A DNA stretch of 57,142 bases from Hyphomicrobiales bacterium (GTDB lineage Bacteria > Pseudomonadota > Alphaproteobacteria > Rhizobiales > Beijerinckiaceae): NCBI GenBank assembly GCA_028290285.1, contig JAQGKD010000095.1, positions 1 to 57,142 on the forward strand. Reading direction: 5' to 3'. Below the pieces are notes generated by a model that saw only the letters and a program-made list of their open reading frames with translations, had not been told where the DNA came from and did not search any database. Position numbers and translations under genes: made by a program. The number at the start of each line of letters is the position of its first letter. The stretch's first letter is position 1. Positions 19,404-27,577 of the stretch are shown piece by piece.

Positions 19404-19646
19404 TCAGCGGACGATTACTGCCCCACGGCGTACGGGAGCAACCACAACGGGACCACGGCGGACGGGTGCGACTACCACGGGACGACGGGTGGCAGCGACC
19501 GCTCCGCGTGGTCCCGCGCAGGCAGCACCGCGCACGCCGCGCACACAGGCCGCAGCTTCAGCCGGAACCGCCACGATGGGGGCAAGCGCTGCATAGCCAG
19601 AGACCGCGAGCACCATGGCGCCCGCTACTTTGCAGAAATGTCTCAT
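19404..19646 (-). CDS. small secreted protein with repetitive basic tail
   Basis: An 80-residue protein with a clear signal peptide (MRHFCKVAGAMVLAVSGYAA, cleavage near PAEAAA), then a CVRGVRGAACAGPRGA segment and a tail repeating RRPVVVAPVRRG twice. Similar short exported proteins with an AxCVRG...AGPRGA core are common in Bradyrhizobium-type genomes, with no known function. The start at 19646 is chosen because it opens directly on the signal peptide; the frame could extend eight codons further. The tandem VVVAPVRRG repeat may vary in number between strains. Confidence 0.7.
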   Translation of the reverse strand: MRHFCKVAGAMVLAVSGYAALAPIVAVPAEAAACVRGVRGAACAGPRGAVAATRRPVVVAPVRRGPVVVAPVRRGAVIVR

Positions 19647-19734
19647 CTGAGTTCTCCGTTTTGGATCCATTCGACAATCTGGATCCAGACGGAATGTAAG
19701 CCTTGATTTGAGTCAATCGGGGCGCAGGCGCCGC

Positions 19735-20109
19735 TTACGCCGCAGACCGTCCCCGGGCGATGGCTGCCGAGAGGCTTTGAAGGACTGTCAGTTCGGAAAA
19801 GGGCTTGTCGACCCATTCCGCCGCCCGGAGGTCTTCGTTCTTGGCCATGGATTTGGGAAAGCCTGAGACAACCACGAAGGGAATGCCGAGTTCGCGTAGT
19901 CTGCGGGCTGTCAGGCCGCTGGTGCCGTCGGCTATATTGAAGTCGATCAGGGCCACGTCGGGCCGCGCGCGTTCGAGATATTCGAGCGCAAGGTGATTTG
20001 TCCGGAACGGTCCGCCGACCGACCAGCCCTCGTCCTCGAGCATCATCTCGATCAGAGATGAAACAAACGCCTCGTCTTCGAGCACCATTACCAAGCAACC
20101 CTTGGACAT
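19735..20109 (-). CDS. single-domain response regulator (receiver only)
   Basis: A 124-residue CheY-like receiver domain. The acidic pocket is in VMVLEDEAF (residues 8-14), the phospho-acceptor is D56 (ALIDFNI), the switch serine is S82 (VVVSGFP) and the conserved lysine is K102 (VDKPF). There is no output domain. In alphaproteobacteria such proteins often belong to phosphorelays with HWE/HisKA_2 kinases, but no kinase gene is in the window. The start at 20109 (MSKGCLVMVLEDEAF) removes 12 residues of the longer frame that do not fit the fold. Confidence 0.9.
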   Translation of the reverse strand: MSKGCLVMVLEDEAFVSSLIEMMLEDEGWSVGGPFRTNHLALEYLERARPDVALIDFNIADGTSGLTARRLRELGIPFVVVSGFPKSMAKNEDLRAAEWVDKPFSELTVLQSLSAAIARGRSAA

Positions 20110-20241
20110 CGGCAATCCCCGTAAGCGACCAAGAACCCACAGCATGGCTCGTTTGGAAGATCCGGCAAGAGTCCTTTGGTGTATCTCAGTTAAAATTATT
20201 TCCGTAGCTCGAGCGTAAGCGCTTGCGCTGGGACTTTCGAC

Positions 20242-20466
20242 TTAGTGAACAGCAGAACAGAGCCGGGTCAACGGTACGATTGCGAGCAAACGCCCAATGT
20301 CGTCGGTCACTTCGAAACGGTCGAACGAAAGGTCAGGGCACTTCTCAGCGTCGGTCGCCGCGATTCGGATTACCTGCATGACCGCGTCAAGATCGGGCAG
20401 TTCCATTCCGTCGATGTCGTGCCGCAGAACGGCGCCCATCCGAAGGTGCATGTGAAAATGAGCCAT
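20242..20466 (-). CDS. DUF6894 family small protein
   Basis: A 74-residue protein matching the DUF6894 pattern: MAHFHMHLRM at the start, then DIDGMELPDLDAVMQVIRIAA and a C-terminal FEVTDDIGRLLAIVPL. These cytoplasmic proteins are widespread in Hyphomicrobiales and have no known function. The frame is open upstream to 20709, but the extra 81 residues include a poly-alanine run from a GCC repeat and resemble no protein, so the start at 20466 is preferred. No clear ribosome site precedes it, and M at residue 7 is an alternative. Confidence 0.7.
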   Translation of the reverse strand: MAHFHMHLRMGAVLRHDIDGMELPDLDAVMQVIRIAATDAEKCPDLSFDRFEVTDDIGRLLAIVPLTRLCSAVH

Positions 20467-20818
20467 AATTGCCGCCGCCGCCGCCGCCGAAGGGAACGTC
20501 CTCAAACAATGTGATTCGCACTCTTTGCGCAATCGCCCAGGATCGACTTTCCCACGTAACTCACAGGGTTGAATAATAGTTAATAGATCTTGACTTCCTG
20601 GTTGGCTGAAAACGCAGGCCTTGCCATCTTCATTTGTGCCCACAGGCCAAAAAGCAAAGTAAGCGGAAGTATTTAGGAACATGACGGGAATGCAGGGCGC
20701 CTGGACCAAACGTATGGAAGGTGTCGGAAGCCTCCGAAGGTTACGTAGTGAAAGTTGTTATATTTCTTAAGGTTAGGTGTGTGATGATTGCTCAGTGAAA
20801 GCTGCTCGTGGATAACTC
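20467..20818. other. 352-bp intergenic stretch with GCC repeat
   Basis: This separates the DUF6894 gene (-) from the diguanylate cyclase gene (+), so it should contain both promoters. It is visibly AT-richer than its surroundings. A GCC trinucleotide run (five to six units) begins at about 20470, four bases before the DUF6894 start codon on the minus strand. No tRNA, hairpin terminator or further gene was seen. Confidence 0.6.
20470..20487. repeat. short GCC trinucleotide tract
   Basis: A run of GCC units sits directly upstream of the start codon of the DUF6894 gene, where a ribosome site would be expected. On the minus strand it reads as GGC units. Because the period is three it cannot shift the frame of the longer open frame, but length changes could alter translation initiation. 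Confidence 0.6.
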
Positions 20819-22474
20819 ATGCCGCATCTGTTCGTCCCATTTCGTCACTGGTCCTCCGGCCTTCGGTCGCGTCTCTTTTGCATAGCGGTCCTGGCTGTTT
20901 TGCCCGTCGGCCTCATCAGGCTTGCCGAACGCAGCGCCGACGCCGATCGCGCTCTCGCCGGCGCTGGAGTGCTGCTGTCGGGCCTCGCAGACAGGGGTGT
21001 GTCGGCGGCCATGGATGTCATCGATGACGCGCGTGGAACACTCGAAATCCTTTCGCAGGTACCCGCCATCCAGACGTACCGCAGTCCCGATTGCGGCGAG
21101 TTGCTGAGCGACATCGCCAAAAGCAGGGCCTGGGCGATCACGATGAGCGTGCTGGACACGAGCGGGGTCGCGCGCTGCTCCACCGGAAAAGATGCTGTTG
21201 GCGTGAATTTCGCCGACCGCCCCTATGTGCAGCAGACCATCCTCAACCGGGCATTCTCCGTCAGCGAACTTCTGATCGCGCGCGTGACGCGCCGCCCCAC
21301 AGTCGCGGCCGCAATGCCGGTGATCGTGAACGGAAGCCTGCGCTCGATCCTCGTCGTCACGCTGGATCTCGAACAACTCGACCATGCCGTCGCGCAGGTC
21401 GAACATACAGTAGAGGGCGGGGTGGCCTACATCGTCCATCCCGGCAGCACGGAGGACGGTAGCCTCGTAGGAACCCGCCTGAAGCTGGAGGGCGATAACG
21501 AGCGCGGCCTGACTGCGTTGCGGGATGTCGATGGAGTCGAGCGCATCTATGCCGTGCGTCCGCTACCCTATACCAAGGCCAAGCTCGTCGTCGGCATGCC
21601 GCGCGCCAACGCCCTCGCGCAGGTCGTGGAGCGCGACTGGCGCACGCTGGCAGAACTCACGGCCATCGCGCTGCTGATCGCAGCCGCCATCGGCATCGGC
21701 GGACATTTCCTGATCCTCCGGCCCCTGCGTGAACTGGGGCGGGCGGCCGACGATTGGAGCCGGGGCGAACTCGATGCGCGCGCGTCGCTACAGGGCGCGC
21801 CCGCGAGTGAATTTCGGCTTCTCGCCGAGACCATGAATACCATGGCCGAGCACATCTCGGACCGAGAACGCCTGCTGGCTTCCGCGCGCGACGAACTCGT
21901 CGGCCTCGCCTTTCGCGATTCCCTGACGGAGATCGCCAACCGCCGCTGCTTCGAGCAGCAGCTGGCGGAGGATTGGGAACTCTGGATGGATGAGGCGCGG
22001 CAATTGGCGATCGTCATGATCGACGTCGACTTCTTCAAGAACTACAATGATCGCTATGGACACCAGGCGGGCGACGCAGTGCTGCGTCGCGTGGCGAGCC
22101 GCATCCAGGCCGTAAGCGAAACGCACGGTTGTTTCGCGGCGCGTCTCGGCGGCGAAGAGTTCGGCGTCATCGTTCAGGGTGACGAGGCCCGTGCGCGTGT
22201 GGTCGCTGAACTCATCCGCGCCTCGGTCTCGGCGCTCGACATAGAGCATGGGGGCTCGAAGCTCCACCATGTCACCGTCAGCATCGGCTGCGCCGCGGTC
22301 GCGACGGAATCGGCGCGCTCGAGCAGCGACATCATGCAGGCGGCCGATGTGCGCCTCTACATCGCCAAGAAACTCGGCCGCAATTGCGTCGCCGCCTCGG
22401 CCGAACTCGAAGGCTTCCCCGAGTCGGACGAGGAGATGGCGGACGCGGCCCCGGCTATGCTCTCTGCCGCGTGA
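20819..22474 (+). CDS. membrane-anchored diguanylate cyclase (sensor-HAMP-GGDEF)
   Basis: A 551-residue c-di-GMP synthase. A first membrane helix at about residues 16-34 is followed by a periplasmic Cache-type sensor (to about residue 275). Then come a second helix (ELTAIALLIAAAIGIGGHFLIL), a HAMP segment (RPLRELGRAADDWSRGELDARA) and a GGDEF domain from about residue 365. The catalytic motif is RLGGEEFGVI at about 441-450, so it is the active GGEEF type. The usual inhibitory RxxD site just before it is absent (SETHG instead), suggesting no product feedback. The ligand is unknown. Confidence 0.93.
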   Translation: MPHLFVPFRHWSSGLRSRLFCIAVLAVLPVGLIRLAERSADADRALAGAGVLLSGLADRGVSAAMDVIDDARGTLEILSQVPAIQTYRSPDCGELLSDIAKSRAWAITMSVLDTSGVARCSTGKDAVGVNFADRPYVQQTILNRAFSVSELLIARVTRRPTVAAAMPVIVNGSLRSILVVTLDLEQLDHAVAQVEHTVEGGVAYIVHPGSTEDGSLVGTRLKLEGDNERGLTALRDVDGVERIYAVRPLPYTKAKLVVGMPRANALAQVVERDWRTLAELTAIALLIAAAIGIGGHFLILRPLRELGRAADDWSRGELDARASLQGAPASEFRLLAETMNTMAEHISDRERLLASARDELVGLAFRDSLTEIANRRCFEQQLAEDWELWMDEARQLAIVMIDVDFFKNYNDRYGHQAGDAVLRRVASRIQAVSETHGCFAARLGGEEFGVIVQGDEARARVVAELIRASVSALDIEHGGSKLHHVTVSIGCAAVATESARSSSDIMQAADVRLYIAKKLGRNCVAASAELEGFPESDEEMADAAPAMLSAA

Positions 22475-22545
22475 CAGCTTTAGGATTGCGCAGAAGTCCG
22501 CGAGCTGTGGCAAACTGGCGTTTCCGCACGCCGACAAGAGGTCCC

Positions 22546-22743
22546 ATGGCCGAAATCGAAACCTGCACCAGTTGTGCGCGCCGCTTCGAACTCGTCGAGG
22601 TCGGCGGCGGCATGACGTCGAAAGAACCCGAAGAGATGAAGTGCCCTTATTGCGGGCATGTGCGCATGCGTTTGGCGAGCGGCCGGCTGAGGACGCTGCC
22701 TTTGCCCGATCATTCAGGATTGCAAGCGCCCGCTTCAGACTGA
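22546..22743 (+). CDS. small zinc-ribbon protein
   Basis: A 65-residue protein with two CxxC knuckles, CTSC (residues 7-10) and CPYC (33-36), the layout of a single zinc ribbon. No other domain is visible. Related short proteins in alphaproteobacteria are uncharacterised. The ATG at 22546 is preceded by AAGAGG, which supports this start over the longer upstream frame. It could bind nucleic acid or act as a protein interaction module; neither can be shown here. Confidence 0.75.
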   Translation: MAEIETCTSCARRFELVEVGGGMTSKEPEEMKCPYCGHVRMRLASGRLRTLPLPDHSGLQAPASD

Positions 22744-22876
22744 TCGCACGACAGTATGCCGCGCAATACAGGTCACACGTCGGGGTGTGCGAGATGGCGA
22801 CCTTTTTGCATGAGGGCCCGCGACCCATCGTGGTATTTCGACATAGGCCCGAGAGGCCTGCATCAAGGAAGCCAGA

Positions 22877-23914
22877 ATGAAGACTCAAATATTGGGCATG
22901 ACGGGCGCGGCTGTTCTTGCGATTCTTTCCCATGGCGCACGGGCTCAACCGGCGGCCGACTTCTACAAGGGCAAGACGATCTCTCTCGTCGTCAGCTCCA
23001 GCGCGGGCGGCGGATATGACGTGCTCGCCCGCACGATTGCGCGGCATCTGCCCAAGCACATCCCCGGCGCGCCGATGGTGGCCGTGCGCAACATGCCGGG
23101 CGCGGGCGGGATCGTCGCGACCAATTACATCTACAATGTCGCGTCAAAAGATGGCCTCACCATTGGCGGCGTTCAGAACAACACGCCTTTCGAGCCTCTG
23201 CTCGGCACGAAGGAAGCCGAATACGACCCGAAGAAATTCAACTGGCTCGGTTCCCCCAGCTACGAGACGGGCCTGCTCATCGTCTGGAACACGGTGCCTG
23301 TCAGCAGCGTCGAAGATGTACGCAAGAAGGAGATCACCGTCAGCTCCTCGGGCGCCAATTCCACCCCCAGCTTCTATGCCCGCCTGCTCATCGAACTGCT
23401 TGGCCTGAAGCTGAAGATCGTCGTGGGCTATCCCGGCCAGAACGAATCCTTCATCGCGATGGAGCGTGGCGAGGTCGATGGCTATCCGAGCATCTTCTGG
23501 AGTTCTCTGTCTTCGACGCGGCCCAACTGGATCACCGAGAAGAAGGTCAAGTACATCGTCCAATACGGCCCCGAGAAAGAGAAAGGCGCGGGCGACACGC
23601 CGTCCGTGTCCGATCTTCTTACGAAAGCGGACGACAAGCTGCTGCTGAAGGCAGCCATCGCGCCGCTGGCCCTGGGGCGCCCCTATCTGATGCCGCCGGG
23701 CGTGCCGGCCGACCGGGTCGCGCTCATGCAGAAGGCCATGACCGAGACATTCGTAGATCCGGAATTCCTGGCCGAAGCGGAGAAACTCAACCTCGGCGTC
23801 AACGTCCCGCGCTCGCCCGAAGAAACCAAGCGCATCGTGGACGAGGCCTATGCCACGCCTCCCGCCATTGTCGAACGTTTGCGCCATATTGCGCAGCCCG
23901 AAGGCAGCAAATAA
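22877..23914 (+). CDS. TctC/Bug-type periplasmic substrate-binding protein (copy 3)
   Basis: A 345-residue receptor with a signal peptide (cleavage near GARAQPAADF), loop SSSAGGGYDVLARTIARH, NMPGAGGIVATNYIY and VVGYPGQNESFIAMERGEVDG. It shares the GGGYD subtype with copies 1 and 2 but is a separate lineage (SKDGLTIGGVQNNTPFEPLLG). It stands alone: no permease or catabolic gene is adjacent. A hairpin follows the stop codon closely, but its U-tract is missing (see 23921-23940). Confidence 0.9.
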   Translation: MKTQILGMTGAAVLAILSHGARAQPAADFYKGKTISLVVSSSAGGGYDVLARTIARHLPKHIPGAPMVAVRNMPGAGGIVATNYIYNVASKDGLTIGGVQNNTPFEPLLGTKEAEYDPKKFNWLGSPSYETGLLIVWNTVPVSSVEDVRKKEITVSSSGANSTPSFYARLLIELLGLKLKIVVGYPGQNESFIAMERGEVDGYPSIFWSSLSSTRPNWITEKKVKYIVQYGPEKEKGAGDTPSVSDLLTKADDKLLLKAAIAPLALGRPYLMPPGVPADRVALMQKAMTETFVDPEFLAEAEKLNLGVNVPRSPEETKRIVDEAYATPPAIVERLRHIAQPEGSK

Positions 23915-23920
23915 ACAAAA

Positions 23921-23940
23921 GGCCCGCTGCGAAGCGGGCC
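23921..23940. terminator. terminator stem without its T-tract (split terminator, left part)
   Basis: A perfect 8-bp stem, GGCCCGCT and AGCGGGCC, with loop GCGA, seven bases after the TctC stop codon. AAAA precedes it, but no T-run follows (GTTCTG instead). The missing right side occurs 1.3 kb away at 25241-25261, where the same 15 bases are followed by TTTTTT. Joined, the two would form a canonical intrinsic terminator. Confidence 0.65.
23926..23940. repeat. 15-bp direct repeat, left copy
   Basis: GCTGCGAAGCGGGCC, identical to 25241-25255. The pair flanks a 1.3-kb segment that is AT-richer than its surroundings. Confidence 0.85.
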
Positions 23941-24146
23941 GTTCTGTCGGGCTTTTGACGTAACCCTATCCGCTCGCGAAGACCTCGCGGGCGGATTATA
24001 TTGTATTTGAAAAGCGCAAAATTTGAGACGACCGCTGCGGAGCAGATCGGGCTCGTGCATGAAAAGGTCAGAATTCAAGATATTTCGAGTCTCCGAGAAT
24101 GACCTTATGGAGGCGGCTCAAAGTGGTGGAGCGATACACAGCCGCC

Positions 24147-25016
24147 CTATTTTTGATCTTTTTCCGCTGGGCTGGCCCCGCGCTGACCAAGCGGCGGAAA
24201 AACGTTTGCAGAAAGACAATCGTCCATCCATAGCGCATTATCTTCGCCGAGATCGATGTCGGGATCATATTTCCAAAGCTTCTCTAGCTGAGGTGGCGAA
24301 ACATCACGCTCTGTCGGCGTCATGTGCCAATGCGCGCTTGATCCGGTTGGCGTGTAGTCGCCAGTTCCCGGGCATTCTGCGTGCGATGCCGCATAGCCAA
24401 ACGAGCAACTCGCTATCGGATGAAACGTGCCGTCTTGAAAAATGCTCATAAATCTTTTGACTGTCGTATGACCACTGGCCCACTCCGTTGAAGTGCTGCA
24501 AATTCTGTTTCCGTGCTGACGGTGCTGCGAGCCATGGCACGAATAATTCCAATTGCCATATGGCGGCGGAAAAATATCACAATCAGCCTCGTAACCCACG
24601 AAGGGGCCGCCGCTATCTTTAACTGCAGCTTTTCTCTCCGCCTCCATCGTATGAATCAATGTCGATTTTTTTAATGCATCCAAACGATCCCGCGTGATCC
24701 TGAGCAGAATGTCGCGATCTTCTGTTTTTTTCTCTTTCGCCAGTCCGAATCGCTGAGTGGCTCGCTGCTGCAACCATCGACGTTGACTGCGGATCAATGC
24801 CTCGTGAAAGTCTGAATCTTTTGTCTCGCGCAAAAGCTTGAAATAAGCGGCGCTCATCGCTTCATCGGCCTTTTTCAGCTTTGGTGAAGCGCAGATCAAA
24901 TTATCGACCACGCTTGAGGCTTGCGCACAATCGAGTGCCCAAGCTGGTTTTGAAAGAAAGATTGCGGCAGATAGACCTGCCAACGTCCAAAAAGCAGGGA
25001 GGAAACTTCGCCTCAT
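24147..25016 (-). CDS. secreted LprI-type (DUF1311) domain protein
   Basis: A 289-residue exported protein. The signal peptide covers residues 1-27 (ends PAWA), followed directly by the LprI/DUF1311 pattern DCAQASSVVDNLICASPKL, then ADEAMSAAYFKLLRE and SQRRWLQQR. The family name comes from a mycobacterial lysozyme inhibitor; most members have no proven function. The C-terminal 160 residues are cysteine- and histidine-rich (DCDIFPPPYGNWNYSCHG) and match nothing I know. Base composition is clearly more AT-rich than neighbouring genes, and it lies between the two 15-bp repeats, so acquisition by transfer is likely. Confidence 0.8.
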   Translation of the reverse strand: MRRSFLPAFWTLAGLSAAIFLSKPAWALDCAQASSVVDNLICASPKLKKADEAMSAAYFKLLRETKDSDFHEALIRSQRRWLQQRATQRFGLAKEKKTEDRDILLRITRDRLDALKKSTLIHTMEAERKAAVKDSGGPFVGYEADCDIFPPPYGNWNYSCHGSQHRQHGNRICSTSTEWASGHTTVKRFMSIFQDGTFHPIASCSFGYAASHAECPGTGDYTPTGSSAHWHMTPTERDVSPPQLEKLWKYDPDIDLGEDNALWMDDCLSANVFPPLGQRGASPAEKDQK

Positions 25017-25240
25017 GGCTGTTCCGATGCAAAATGGTTGTTTAAAAAATTTTCGGGCGCGTAACGAGAAATCGAAAGTTTCGGATCAATTGCAGATGGG
25101 CGAATTTGACCAATTCTGGCTTTATCTGCGCTGGAATACCCCAGCGAGCGCTCGCGAACATTTACATCTTTCGTTCATCGTAGATTTGGCCGCCACTTTC
25201 GAAACGGCCAAATATCAAAAACCTTTGCAGAATGGTTGGG

Positions 25241-25261
25241 GCTGCGAAGCGGGCCTTTTTT
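25241..25261. terminator. terminator arm with T-tract (split terminator, right part)
   Basis: GCTGCGAAGCGGGCC at 25241-25255, followed by TTTTTT at 25256-25261. The upstream arm that should pair with AGCGGGCC has been replaced (TTGGG), so only three base pairs remain. This copy lies 15 bp from the end of the convergent MFS gene. Confidence 0.65.
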
Positions 25262-25275
25262 CTACGCAGAGGTGA

Positions 25276-26499
25276 TTACCGCTTGCGCAGGTTCGGCAGG
25301 AAGACCGTGAACATTCCGATGAGCGGCAGGAACGAGCAGAGCTTGTAGACCGTGCCGATGCTCGTCCAGTCCGCGAGTTCTCCGAGCGCTGCCGCGCCCA
25401 CACCGCCGATGCCGAACGACAAGCCGAAGAACAGCCCCGACACCATGCCGATGCGGCCCGGCAGCAATTCCTGCCCGAACACCACGATGGCCGAGAAGGC
25501 CGATGCGAGGATGAGGCCGATCAGCACGATCAACACGCCCGTCCAGGCCAGCGACGCATAGGGCAGGGCGGCCGTGAACGGGAACACGCCGAGGATCGAG
25601 AACCAGATGACGTATTTGCGTCCGATCCTGTCCCCCAGCGGGCCGCCAGCCATCGTGCCGATTGCCACCGAGCCGAGGAACAGAAACAGGTAGAGCTGCG
25701 CGCTGGCCACGCTGATGTGGAAGGTCTCGATCAGGTAGAATTGCAGGTAGCTCGACATGCTCGACATGTAGAAGCTCTTCGAGAAGAGCAGCGCGGTCAG
25801 GATGCCCAGCGACAGGAGCACCTTGTTGCGCGACAGGCCCGTCTCGACAGGCGGTCCGGCTGCCTTCGAACGCGCCACCTGATGTGCGCGATACCACGCG
25901 CTGATGCGTGTGAGGATCAGCATGGCGACAAGCGCGACGCCTGCGAACCACGCGATGGAGGATTGCCCCGCGGGCAGAACGATGAAGGCCGCGGTGAGCG
26001 GCCCAAGCGCTGTGCCGAAATTGCCGCCGACCTGAAACAGGGATTGCGCGAAGCCATGTCGTCCGCCCGAGGCGAGCCTTGCGATGCGCGAGGATTCCGG
26101 ATGAAAAATCGACGATCCCACGCCGATCATCGCAACTGCCATCAGCAGTGTGGCAAAGCTCGATGCGCGAGAAACCAGCAGCAGGCCGACCAGCGTGAAG
26201 CCCATGCCGATGGCGAGCGAGCCGGGAACCGGGCGCTTGTCTGTGACCGCGCCGACCACCGGTTGCAAAAGCGAAGCCGTCATTTGAAAGCAGAGCGTGA
26301 TGAGCCCGATCTGTCCGAAATCCAGCGAATAGGTTTGCTTGAGCAGCGGATAGATCGCGGGCACGAGGGCCTGCATCATGTCGTTCAGCAGATGGCAGAA
26401 GCTGATCGCGAAGAGCACGGAATAAGCTGTTCCTGCACGCGCGGGGAGCGGCTCGCCCGTGAGCGTTTCAACGGCTCCCTGATCGGCGCGTAAAGTCAT
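25276..26499 (-). CDS. MFS exporter, fosmidomycin-resistance (Fsr) type
   Basis: A 407-residue 12-helix major facilitator protein. The N-terminal block FAISFCHLLNDMMQALVPAIYP and the following FGQIGLITLCFQMTASLLQP are characteristic of the Fsr group. IGMGFTLVGLLLVSRASS and SIFHPESSRIARLASGGRHG follow. Fsr proteins export fosmidomycin and unrelated small molecules. Here the gene is the last of a minus-strand series after the decarboxylase gene (102 bp gap), so export of a pathway intermediate or toxic aromatic is a reasonable guess. The start at 26499 (MTLRADQGAVETL) is preferred over 26583. Confidence 0.88.
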   Translation of the reverse strand: MTLRADQGAVETLTGEPLPARAGTAYSVLFAISFCHLLNDMMQALVPAIYPLLKQTYSLDFGQIGLITLCFQMTASLLQPVVGAVTDKRPVPGSLAIGMGFTLVGLLLVSRASSFATLLMAVAMIGVGSSIFHPESSRIARLASGGRHGFAQSLFQVGGNFGTALGPLTAAFIVLPAGQSSIAWFAGVALVAMLILTRISAWYRAHQVARSKAAGPPVETGLSRNKVLLSLGILTALLFSKSFYMSSMSSYLQFYLIETFHISVASAQLYLFLFLGSVAIGTMAGGPLGDRIGRKYVIWFSILGVFPFTAALPYASLAWTGVLIVLIGLILASAFSAIVVFGQELLPGRIGMVSGLFFGLSFGIGGVGAAALGELADWTSIGTVYKLCSFLPLIGMFTVFLPNLRKR

Positions 26500-26601
26500 G
26501 CGTATTCCGCTCCTGCCTGTCGATCGATCCCGCTTTCTAGGGCAGGCTCGCGGCGCCCGCCAGTGGCCAGAGCGTCGCGGCAACGCTCATTCTCGCGAGA
26601 A

Positions 26602-27555
26602 TCAAAGACGGAACAGCTTCTGTGCATTGCCGCCCAGCATCTTGGCCCGATCTTCGCCGGAGATCTGCAACGTGTCGATCCATTTCATCGCGTCGGCGTT
26701 GACGACATAAGGGTAGTCGACCGCAAACATGATTCGGTCCATCCCCATCTCCATCATCGTGCAGACGAGCGCGGGTGTGGAGAAATGGCCGCTAGTCGTG
26801 ACGTAGAAATGCTTGCAGAAGGTCTCGCGGAAACTCAGCGCATCCTGCCCCGGACGCTGCAGCGCCTGATTGATCCGCCAGAGCAGGAACGGCAGCGTCT
26901 CTCCGAAATGGCCGAGCACGATTTTCAGCTTCGTATGCGTCTCGAAAACACGACTCAGGATCAAGCGGATTGCCTGCGTCGCAGTCTCCACCGTAAAGCC
27001 CCAGGCCGGACGGATCACGGTCGGAAACTCGCGCGCATATTCGTCATAATAGATCTTCATCACCTCAGGGTGCGGCACGGCCGGGTGAAGATAGATAGGA
27101 ACGTCGAGCTTCTCGGCCATGGCGAAAATGGGCCAGAACCGCTTGTCGTCATGAAAGACACCATTGGTGAGACCATGGATCATCGCGCCCTTGAAGCCGA
27201 GTTCCTTCACGCATCGTTCGAGTTCCAGCGCGGCTTCGTCCGGTCGCGGTGTCGGCAGCGCGGCGAAGCCAGCGAACCGCGTGGGGTGCCGCGCGCAAGC
27301 TTCCGCGAGGCGATCGTTCACGCGCCGTGTCAGGTCCACGCAAATCTCCGGCGCGAGCTTCTGCGCGGCCGGTGCGCCATGCGACAGGATCTGCATATCG
27401 ATCCCGGATTCATCCATCGCACGCAGGCGAACGTCGCCCAGTTCGGTGAGCAGATGCGACAGCGGCGAAACGCCTTCAGCGCCGATGAATTGCGCTGAAA
27501 GCTCCGTGTCCCAGTAATGTTCCTCGAGAGCTATGACCGGACAGTTTTGGTACAT
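26602..27555 (-). CDS. ACMSD-type amidohydrolase, probable aromatic acid decarboxylase
   Basis: A 317-residue TIM-barrel enzyme of the amidohydrolase-2 group, close in length and layout to gamma-resorcylate and 2,3-dihydroxybenzoate decarboxylases. The N-terminal motif is VIALEEHYW, where E and H would be metal ligands as in those decarboxylases. IYLHPAVPHPE supplies the central histidine, KIVLGHFGETLPF the next, and FAVDYPYV the final aspartate. It removes or adds carboxyl groups on hydroxylated rings in characterised members. It follows the cupin gene by 22 bp and is almost certainly co-transcribed. The substrate is unassigned. Confidence 0.85.
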   Translation of the reverse strand: MYQNCPVIALEEHYWDTELSAQFIGAEGVSPLSHLLTELGDVRLRAMDESGIDMQILSHGAPAAQKLAPEICVDLTRRVNDRLAEACARHPTRFAGFAALPTPRPDEAALELERCVKELGFKGAMIHGLTNGVFHDDKRFWPIFAMAEKLDVPIYLHPAVPHPEVMKIYYDEYAREFPTVIRPAWGFTVETATQAIRLILSRVFETHTKLKIVLGHFGETLPFLLWRINQALQRPGQDALSFRETFCKHFYVTTSGHFSTPALVCTMMEMGMDRIMFAVDYPYVVNADAMKWIDTLQISGEDRAKMLGGNAQKLFRL

Positions 27556-27577
27556 GCGTGCTGTGTCCCCGGTGGTC

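Noticed and set aside
25015..25275. 86-codon plus-strand open frame (MAVPMQNGCLKN...)
   Set aside because: It crosses the right 15-bp repeat and T-tract, has no ribosome site and matches no known pattern.
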